Shown: positions 56,315 through 64,000 of the stretch, in pieces
How the letters are laid out: the number at the start of each line of letters is the position of its first letter
Numbering within the stretch: the first letter of the stretch is position 1
Assembly (NCBI RefSeq): GCF_014356525.2
Contig: NC_052506.1
Location: 28,518,372-28,582,371 of the forward strand
Source: Nilaparvata lugens
Taxonomy: Eukaryota; Arthropoda; Insecta; Hemiptera; Delphacidae
Length of the DNA: 64,000 nt
Direction: 5' to 3'
The notes under the pieces: model-generated
What the model saw: the letters and a program-made list of their open reading frames with translations, nothing else
Databases searched by the model: none
What the model was told of the DNA's origin: nothing
Translations under genes and position numbers: made by a program

Positions 56315-56512
56315 ATGACAATACAGTCATCAACCGATGGCTCAAAACAATCATGCAAAAATAACCTACCTATACAATACATTGTTCAAGTTGACCGACA
56401 CAGCAACAAAGAAATAGTCCCACATGAGTGTGTGGTACAATTACCGTATCATTATAATTGTGCTATTTTTTTACTAAGACTGGGCCCGTTCTGTGTACAT
56501 GGAATGTGGTAA
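56315..56512 (+). CDS. Small unidentified ORF, resembles its neighbour, cut by a MITE
   Basis: ATG in context 'aaacataatgaca'. It encodes 'IQYIVQVDRHSNKEIV' and 'HECVVQLPYHYN', sharing the pattern V-Q-V-(N/D)-x(5)-E-(V/I)-x(5)-V-x-(R/Q)-(I/L)-P-Y-x-Y with the upstream ORF. After residue about 50 it runs into the MITE that starts at 56489, so its true C terminus is lost. Confidence 0.22.
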   Translation: MTIQSSTDGSKQSCKNNLPIQYIVQVDRHSNKEIVPHECVVQLPYHYNCAIFLLRLGPFCVHGMW

Positions 56513-57051
56513 ATTGTCCGATTCACAATTTACCAGGTAAAAAGTTCCGCGTTCCATAGGAAGAGTTTTGACAGATTCTGTACCAGAAACCAGTTTCAGT
56601 TCCAAATTCCTGCCCCAGAGTCGAAGCGTGGTAAATTGTCCGGCCTGGTACAGTTCCAACTATCTGAGCTCTCATTGGTCGATTATTGTAGTCTGCTTGC
56701 TTCTCTGCGCATGCACTGATAGTTTGTTTGTTTACCATAGCATAGCCATAGAATAGATAACCAACAATATGATGTTTGATAACCATTCATTAAATGAATT
56801 TTTCTCTATAGAAAATTTGAGAGTAATGGAATAAAAGAAATGCACACTTTTCTAGACGGTAAGTTTGTAAAACAGCCTTTCTTCATTCAAGCAGCTAGTA
56901 TACGACACATTTCTGTGTAAATCAACTCTATAAGTGCGCGCAAAAAGCTTGAAGCAACGATTTTGAAATGGCGTTCCATGGGAAAATTTTGCACTAGTCA
57001 CGTGATGGAACAATTTACGATTGGAACTGGAACAATTTACTGTACACAGAA
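56489..57051. mobile_element. TIR element with 'gttctgtgtaca' ends
   Basis: Inverted termini 'gttctgtgtac' and 'gtacacagaac' with matching subterminal 'taaattgt' boxes on both sides and internal repeats of 'acaattta' and 'ggtaaattgtcc'. About 563 bp, non-coding. Confidence 0.65.
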
Positions 57052-57274
57052 CGTACACACTATCAAATAGAACTTAGAAGAAAAATAAATTGAAAGACGA
57101 ATCATACTAAAGTGCCAAATATCAATTTTATGTAGAGAGTGCCTTTACTAAATCACAGTAGGCTCAGTGTAACACGAGGCTCATCATCACAGACCCAAGA
57201 GTAGATAAAGTAATAAAATCCAATAATTCACAAGTAAGAAATCAATGAGTTTGTTACAAAGTAGGTTAAATTAC

Positions 57275-57423
57275 CTTTTGACATGCCGAATAGTCTTAAA
57301 TGCCTGGTCTATGTCTCCAACGCTGAGGCAAAAGCTGAAGTTATGTACAGCCGCTCTGGTAGCTGAGTCACAATTTTCCAGACCCTCGAAGTCTTTCATA
57401 AGTATCTTGCTGGATGTCACTCG
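57275..57423 (-). CDS. IFT140: IFT140 exon with 'MKDFEGLENCD'
   Basis: The acceptor (catattttcag) is phase 0 and the donor (CAAAAG/gtaatt) phase 2. It encodes 'RVTSSKILMKDFEGLENCD', 'ATRAAVHNFSFCLSVGDIDQ' and 'AFKTIRHVK'. This is the junction between the second beta-propeller and the TPR scaffold of IFT140 (family D-F-V-G-L-E-D-C-D ... F-S-F). Confidence 0.95.
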
Positions 57424-57874
57424 CTGAAAATATGTAACGGTTCTCAGATTGGTTTCCATTTTAATTGAAAATCTATAAGTTATATCTGTGAAGCATCGAA
57501 CTGAAGTCTGTAAGTGTAAGTTTATTGTCTGTCAATTGGCTGGTTGTTTTTGAATGTCGAAATTCCCATTCTTGGCTGTCCGAAGGGAGATAATATTCAT
57601 TTCAAACAATCAACATGTTTGAAGCGGGATATCATCCCGCATTTATCTTTGAACTTATATCAGTTAAAAAATACAGTCAAAATTACATATCAATTTTTAG
57701 CCATTAATCTTATGATTTCTTCATAGAAAGCTTGAAGTGGTTCAAATTGCTAAATTGTAATTTCAAAGAATAATTAAATTTTTTTCAAAGCTTCATTGTA
57801 CGAAGAGCACGTAGGTGATTATTGTAGAATAGATTCAGAATTCAAGAAAGTTGATACACATGATATTTTCTCAC

Positions 57875-58012
57875 CTGTTGATTTGTTGGTTTGACTAGTA
57901 CAATAAGATGAGGAGTATCAACCGCTAACAGACTAACAAAGTGCTCAGGAGCAGGCATCACATCTTGCACTAGAATGCCATGAGTAGACGAGTAGGCAAG
58001 ACTCGTTAAAAC
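57875..58012 (-). CDS. IFT140: IFT140 exon with 'GILVQDVMPAPEHFVSLL'
   Basis: 46 codons, phase 0 on both sides (acceptor cgtttttgcag, donor CAACAG/gtgaga). It encodes 'VLTSLAYSSTHGILVQDVMP' and 'LLAVDTPHLIVLVKP', the last blade strands of the second WD40 propeller. Short, and recognised by splice phase plus family match (E-H-G-F-V-x-Q-D). Confidence 0.92.
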
Positions 58013-60941
58013 CTGCAAAAACGAAGATACAGAGAATTATTAATCTAATATATACGTTCAATCAACAAATGTTGCAGTTTTATCAGAACTTTAAATAGTG
58101 GTATAATTAGAATTGGTATATGTTCTCATTATCATGGAGGTAAAAATAAACTACAATGTTTGTTCGTTCATAAGAGAGAATAGAGAATATATTTTCAAGG
58201 TTACTGGTTTCACAATTCAAATCAATTTAATCATAAAAACAATGTTTTCTCATTCGAATCAGCGCCAAGAAGAAGAGAAAGGATCTTGGAATCAAATACA
58301 AGACATTTTATTGACCTGGTAGAATTTTACCTGTAGCCACCGAAATCCAGAGACATGCAGATAAACACTAGGCATGACTCCATTATCAGGACAACGTCGA
58401 GGCGATCCAAGCTGCTTGACAATGAATGAATTGTGAGGAGGTTCAAAGGAAAGAAGCCTTTTGAATTGGTGTTGTGAATGAATGAAGTCCAGCTATGTAG
58501 TTCAGCCATAAATAGTGTAATTATTTTAGAATAAGAGAGCTTGTAACGTCCTTTTGGGGTTACATATGCCCAGCTGGCAGTCTGTCGGTAGAGCATGTGA
58601 AATTAAATATTTTTGATATTTTGGCGCCTGCTGAAATAAAAATACCAATGGTTCTTACCAGCTCTTCAAGGAGCTTATACCAAATTCTGCTATCAATCGC
58701 TGCAAACTGCTGCTGCTTTATCAATCGGCAATCTTTACCGCTGCATTGACTGACTCCACAATTATAAATGTTGAAGAGGTAGATGAATATAAGGATTTCA
58801 AATATTGCACAAGACAATAAGGTACAGACATCAATCCAACTCGCTACCATCTGACAAAGGGGTCAGCAGTGCGAGATAATACCGAGTGTGATCAACGACA
58901 GTATTTTAATTAGAATTCCTTATATTTACTATGACTTGTAATACTGCTTCGACTTAGTACTATGACCCTGTATTTCAGTCAATTTGATTTCAGTGATTAG
59001 GTTGAACCATTTAAATAAATCTTGAGAACATATTATTTCTGAAGATTTAGTGATCAATACTGTATATCGCTGATTTATCCAACTTATCTGGTGAAGAATA
59101 TAGTTGGTTGATAATTTTATTAATTTGTCAATAATGATAATAAAAGATACTAGTACAAGATTGGTCATGCATGAAGACAGGATAATAAATGAAAGGTACA
59201 CCATTCGATCAATAAATATATAATTACAATGAAATCAACAAGCAAAAAATAATATATAAAACAACCAATATAAAAACAATATGAGAAAATATGTAAGAAA
59301 AATATCACAGATGGCTCAATTAAAACTCTTGTTCTTCTTAATAGCATCGACTAATAATTTTCATAATTTTTCTATCAGCATACATTTTACAGATTTCTAT
59401 AGCTCAATCCTTCGACTTGCTTCTGCTTATCGAATTAGAAATTTATAATTCCGTATTCCAACAATATTAGATACTTTAAATATTAATTCTCAGGGTATGA
59501 GTTTGGCCATCAGTGGAATTTAGATAAATAATTTATCTTATGAACTTAAGTAAAACCTTCGATGACCTAGCTTTATGAAATTTCTATTAATTCATTGCAC
59601 TGAGGGCCCTCTTAAGAAATTATATTTCTGTAACTCATGTGCGTAGATTTTTCACAAATTTAAAGATGTGGCATGGATTTGCCTCGTGTGTCCTATGCCT
59701 TTCTGGTGGGCTGCTGTTGTCCTCTCCAATGGGGATATTTAAATTAATAACTCATGTCATAGAGCGACTTCACTGAGTTAGGTTCATTACTTATTAAGAG
59801 TTTTTTAAGATTTAAACTTTGGTAATAAATAAAATTAATTCTTATAAGGGAATCAGTCTATTGCTCTCATGTTGGTTGGCGTCTTGGTCGGTCTCTGGCA
59901 AGCAAGTGGGCAGTTGGTCTTCCCTTATTCTCTTTCGAAGATACTTCCTATTTCTAAATTTGCATAAAATTTAAATATCTTCTCCTATTGGTGGATTCCA
60001 ATAAATCCGTGATGACGCAATTTAATACTGTCAAATAGTCCACAGTACAAGAGCATATTACTAGGTTAAACATGACTATATTTACACTTAAATTTCATTT
60101 TATTCTAATTACAGTTTTTCATGCACTCTACAATAATCATAAATTTTTATAATTTTAAAAAAGACCACGTGGAGACTTTTGAATTAAATATTTTTTAGCG
60201 CCTAACAAATACTGTGCTCTGATTGGTAAACCACCAGATTTTGTGCAAGTATACTAATGTATTAGTACGCCTAGAAAAATTAGATCCTACTTCCCTTTTA
60301 TTTTTATTATGTTTTTTATGACTTTTATTTGCTCACATATATACAATAAATATTTATATTTGCTTTTTAAACATTTATGTCCTTTATTTTGCATGCTATA
60401 AGTTACAAAACCCTTTTGTCCTTGTCTTAACGAATGCTACCTACTTGCAATTATTTTGCTGGAGAGTATCTGATTGAATTGCAGATGTTCAGCTTGACCA
60501 TTATTGATATTGCGACAAGCAATTTTTTTTTACAAAGAACCTAACCTCAAATACAATACAATACAATAATATTATTAATACAATATATTTTATTTATTTT
60601 ATTAAATAATTGAAAAATGATTTCCATTTCAAATTTTCATCAATAATCTTAGCCTTTCTAGTCGTTATCATCTTATCTTTATCGTCGACTGATAGTACCA
60701 TTGGTGACAAATATTTTTGTTTTTCTGACTGAGACCTACCAAAATGTACCGTTAGAAGCTCTAGAAGGATTAATCTTATACAAGATCGCTAATAGTTTAG
60801 GTCAGAAAACAGTTGCCATCATTCTTAAAACTAGATGCAATTTCTCGTCCGGAAAAAAATCGAAACAACGGCTCACACTTCTATCATCAGCGGGCAAATT
60901 CGGTAATTCTTTTCGTTCATACAAATGACTTTATCATGACA

Positions 60942-61195
60942 GTGGCCGTAGCCGAGATAGTTACTTTCTGGCTTGATGACTCAAAAGTCCCAGGTTCGAT
61001 CCCTGGTCTCACTAATATATTTTTCTCGGGCTTACATTCATGCATCGGGTGGACATTTTAAGTCATCGTTTAGACACATCTGAGTCCACAAATCTGATCA
61101 GGTTTCACCCGAAGAACTCTAACACCAGAATTGACCCAGCCACGTGATTCTATTTTTCATTTATTATTTATTCAATAGGGATTGAATTGAGCTAA
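60942..61195 (+). mobile_element. tRNA-derived SINE
   Basis: The head at 60942-61013 has an A box 'tagccgagatag' (60949-60960) and a perfect B box 'ggttcgatcc' (60993-61002), 33 bp apart. The acceptor and anticodon arms do not pair as a working tRNA. The 'gtagccgag' A box resembles tRNA-Ser/Leu types. An unrelated body follows, with an AT-rich tail near 61155-61190. Confidence 0.65.
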
Positions 61196-61384
61196 AGTTT
61201 AAGGGCCGGTTGCCACCTGTGGGTTGGGGGAGCTTTGAGTCGATCATCGACACAAGAATTTGTTGAAAACCAGAATTCACCCACAGTATCCATGCTTGTC
61301 GTAGAAGGCGACTAAAATGGACCTCAAGGCAACTCCAGAAGTTTCCTTGCCTTCAAACCCACGAGATCTGCCCCATCAGGGCAG

Positions 61385-61832
61385 TTTCGGAGGGGCAAAA
61401 AGAAAAACCCAAGAGATCAGACATGGGTGAAACTCCAGGCACAATGTAGGTCAAGATGATAAGTTGAGGGTGGCCAGGTGCCCTAGAGGCAATTTGGCGA
61501 CCCCTCCTTCAGCGGAAGGACCTACAAAGAAGCCAGGAGTGGAACTCACGTAGGTCACGAGTTTGTGGGTGGAGAGACCAAAACTCACCATTGCTCAAAG
61601 AAGGACTTAGGCAAAACTTCTTGGGAGAGGTGAGGCTTCTGACCCTGCGAAGTTTTGGAGGGGCAAAAAGAAAAATCCCAAGAGACCAGAGATGGGTGAA
61701 ACTCCAGGCACATATGTGGGTCAAGAGGCTGAGTCAAGGGTGGCCAGGTGCCTTAGAGGTGACTTGGCCACCCCTTCCTCAGTGGTAGGACCTTCAAAGA
61801 AGGCCAGGAATGGAACTCACGTAGGTCACGAG
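61385..61832 (+). repeat. Two-unit direct repeat
   Basis: About 61387-61560 and 61655-61832 are diverged copies (period about 270 bp) sharing 'ggaggggcaaaaagaaaaa', 'ggtgaaactccaggcaca', 'ggtggccaggtgcc' and 'ggaactcacgtaggtcacga'. The frames inside are not conserved between the copies, so this is not a gene. Confidence 0.8.
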
Positions 61833-62069
61833 GACTAATCAGTCTGAAAAGACTGCCAAGCATATCACACTGGATTGCAACAAGCCCAAGCAACCGGGTG
61901 ATGAATGGGATATTAGTATAGGGAAAAACTCTTGGTTCTTGTAAGGAACACAGGTATTGGTTTGCCTAACTAACATACTACTTGGGAACACAATAAGCTT
62001 CGGTTGACGTGTGGGGTTCTTTGAACCTTTGGATCCTTGAATCCGTTCCTTCAAAACAATAAACAATAA

Positions 62070-62417
62070 GGGCCGGTTTCCGAGCTTGGGATTCAGCTAA
62101 GTTCTAGACTTTAAAACAGCTGGAGTCAGAAAATTGGCTTTCCGAAACGGGGCGTAGTCATAGTCCACGTTTAAATTAAATTTCGAAAAACTAGAAAATT
62201 GAACACAAAATAAAATAAAGAAAGAATAGTGTATTTAAGCTATTTTGAATTATTTAGAAATGTTTAATTTCGTCAAGGAAAAACGTTTCCAATTATAGAA
62301 ATAAAATAAAGATTATCATAAACACTACGACTACGCCCCGTTTCGGAAGGCCAATTTTCTGACTCCAGCTGTTCAAAGTCTAGAACTTAGCTAAATCCCG
62401 AGCTCGGAAACCGGCCC
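62070..62417. mobile_element. PIF/Harbinger-like MITE, TSD TAA
   Basis: 348 bp with inverted termini of about 90 bp ('gggccggtttccgagcttgg' and its complement) and TAA on both sides (62067-62069 and 62418-62420). Same family as 25296-25947 but with more intact arms. Confidence 0.8.
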
Positions 62418-62614
62418 TAAGAGTTTTAAACTGGTCATGGATGGAATGTATTCTCGACTAAAACTCATTCTACAACTAAGCAAGTTTGATAGATGGCTAT
62501 TATCAAAAGAAAAAAATAGTTATAAAATGAAAAATGGAAATTTAAAATTATAAATGGATCTAGATTGATAAAGACAAGAGTTGATCTAGGATTTACTAAA
62601 AATTTATAACTCAC

Positions 62615-62780
62615 AGTTAAATGTTTGTCAGCATCACTTGGCGGGCTCCTTTGATTATTGGTATGATGTGATTTCAGAGATGCATCTGGCGGGAGTCTTT
62701 TGGCTTCACATACAAGCAATCGGGGCTCTTGTTCATCCCAAAAGTGATTGACAATAAACCTTTTTGTTTCGTTGCTGAAA
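62615..62780 (-). CDS. IFT140: IFT140 exon with 'HFWDEQEPRLLVCEA'
   Basis: It encodes 'NETKRFIVNHFWDEQEPRL' and 'LVCEAKRLPPDASLKSHH', then a polar insertion and 'DADKHLT', leaving in phase 0 (AACT/gtgagt). This is a second-propeller segment (family F-W-D-x-x-E-P-R-L-x-V-C-E-A). Two acceptors fit the phase equally: cattttctag (start 62780) or ctagtttcag (start 62774). They differ by two residues, so the start is uncertain by 6 nt. Confidence 0.9.
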
Positions 62781-63591
62781 CTAGAAAATGCTTTTTAGAA
62801 AAGTGATTCTTCCTAATTCCGGTATGATCAAATCAAAAAACTTTTAATTCTTAAAAATGCACAATAAAATCAAGTTTAATAGTATTACTATTACAAGAAC
62901 ACCCCTTCAAGACTATACCTCTGTGTTTAGGGGTGATATGATTAGACAATGAGTTGATTATTTTCCCAACGCTATGGTAATTTTTTATATAATTATCGAA
63001 AAGAATCAGATATTTATTTTACAGTATAATTTTTAAAACGTTTATAATACACAAGCAAGAAGTATAGCAGCTAATCAAATAGAATTGTGCTTTGACGACG
63101 AGATTAGAGTTGGTTCAAAAAATTGCCCCGAACCATACGTTTTTAAATGCTTTTGGTGAACACCATGAAGCTGCTGCTCCATAAACGTCAGCATAACTAA
63201 ACGTGGGTGCCAAAATGATCATTCAAAACGACGAAAATAATTTATTCTTTCCAATACAATAGAAGTAATATTCCTTGTACATTCACACAAATACATACGG
63301 TACATACATTCCAAAATATTCAAGAAAATAGACATAAGAAAATAAACTAAGAAATACTCCTAACAACTCAATTTTATGATTCAAAGTCACTATACCACGA
63401 GGCGTGAACATTTTAATAGGCGTGAACTATTAACCATTGATTAATTTGTATTCATCCACCTCAAGTTTGAGCTTTTACAATTACTCTGAATGTTTACTCT
63501 AGAAAAAAGATTATACTGCCTTATGTCATGACAAAGTAGTTATGCATCGAGAAAAACGGATTGCAGATTTAAAATGCAATATTATTCAAAC
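62781..63591 (-). other. IFT140 intron (0.8 kb)
   Basis: AT-rich, with no mobile element or other feature recognised. Confidence 0.6.
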
Positions 63592-63795
63592 CTTTCATCA
63601 GCAGAGAATGAGTGACAAGATAGTGAGTCACTTTCCAAGTCCCATATGTAGACTGAGGGCAATGGAAGAAGGTTGACTCCAGCCACACTCAACGACACAC
63701 GAGAGCCATTTGCATTGACTCTGGCACAAATCACCTCACCAAAGTCATCCAAGCATTCCATCAGGTCCTTGGGCGGACACACTGCTTTTGCCTCT
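63592..63795 (-). CDS. IFT140: IFT140, first exon in the window (second WD40 propeller)
   Basis: The acceptor (ttttcattgcag) and the donor (GAAAG/gtttga) are both phase 2. It encodes 'EAKAVCPPKDLMECLDDFGE', 'VICARVNANGSRVSLSV' and 'LPSVYIWDLESDSLSCHSF'. The 'VYIWDLESD' strand is a typical WD40 blade. IFT140 is a subunit of the IFT-A complex, acting in cilia with IFT122, IFT144, IFT139, IFT121 and IFT43 for retrograde transport and membrane-protein entry. In insects cilia are confined to sensory neurons and sperm, and the Drosophila orthologue rempA is needed for mechanoreception. The start codon, the first propeller and the promoter lie beyond 64000. The 13 visible exons total about 2.4 kb of coding sequence spread over 48 kb. 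Confidence 0.85.
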
Positions 63796-64000
63796 CTGCA
63801 ATGAAAACAGTCCTATTTGAAACACTTACCGGTACAAACAACTAACTATTGTAATTAGTGTACCTGATTTGTTTCTTATTTGAGATCTGGGATTTTTGAA
63901 CATTTTAGAATTCATATCTTATGGATGAGTAGAGTGAATAAGCAAGCTGTAATCTACCAAACGTGGGAGAAGACTATAGAAAAACTTTGATTTCTATATA

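Larger units (their letters stand above)
58013..62614 (-). other. IFT140 intron (4.6 kb)
   Basis: It contains a tRNA-derived SINE (about 60942-61195), a duplicated segment (61385-61832) and a Harbinger-like MITE (62070-62417). 58013-60940 is AT-rich with no recognised gene; several short frames there are hydrophobic low-complexity translations. Confidence 0.55.

Noticed and set aside
60942..61013. Possible functional tRNA gene
   Set aside because: A and B boxes are good, but the acceptor and anticodon stems do not pair. A SINE head is more likely.
61385..61832. Possible CRISPR-like or satellite array
   Set aside because: Only two diverged units with no spacer regularity, in a eukaryotic genome.

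Overview
The window looks like nuclear DNA of an insect, most likely a hemipteran. Genes are split into small exons separated by long AT-rich introns packed with non-LTR retrotransposons, miniature inverted-repeat elements (MITEs), Helentron-like termini, foldbacks and microsatellites. Several repeat families resemble ones I recall from delphacid planthoppers such as Nilaparvata. That placement is from memory and is only moderately supported.

Two host genes are recognisable, both on the minus strand. Thirteen exons between 63795 and 15510 encode the C-terminal part (about 800 residues) of IFT140, a core subunit of the IFT-A retrograde ciliary transport complex (rempA in Drosophila). The N-terminal beta-propeller exons lie beyond the right edge. 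All exon phases agree except at one junction: between 35050 and 33652 an exon of roughly 50 residues is missing and repeats occupy the interval. About 4.45 kb past the IFT140 stop lie the first two coding exons of a TEX264-like gene (11059-10823 and 1007-786). They are separated by a 9.8 kb intron and the gene continues off the left edge. TEX264 is known as an ER-phagy receptor and p97/SPRTN partner, with an N-terminal membrane anchor and a GyrI-like domain.

Four non-LTR elements occupy introns. (1) 5370-8985, minus: ORF1 carries the end of a C48/Ulp1-like peptidase and an SGNH-esterase-like domain, followed by broken endonuclease and RT. (2) 19988-24810, minus: ORF1 is a complete alphavirus-like superfamily 1 helicase and overlaps the endonuclease-RT ORF by 8 nt. 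The helicase carries a 474-bp in-frame tandem duplication. (3) 39676-45345, minus: PHD finger, coiled coil and RNA-binding ORF1 plus EN-RT, inserted within a TIR element (39547-46165). (4) 46190-47952, plus: RT only. All four are damaged and look non-functional.

The stretch between the two genes (11.06-15.5 kb) is a stack of secondary-structure-rich elements: a clustered 14-mer, a 569-bp foldback, a long hairpin, a TA-flanked MITE and a Helentron-like element with a nested TIR insertion. No tRNA, rRNA or CRISPR locus is present apart from a tRNA-derived SINE head at 60942-61013.
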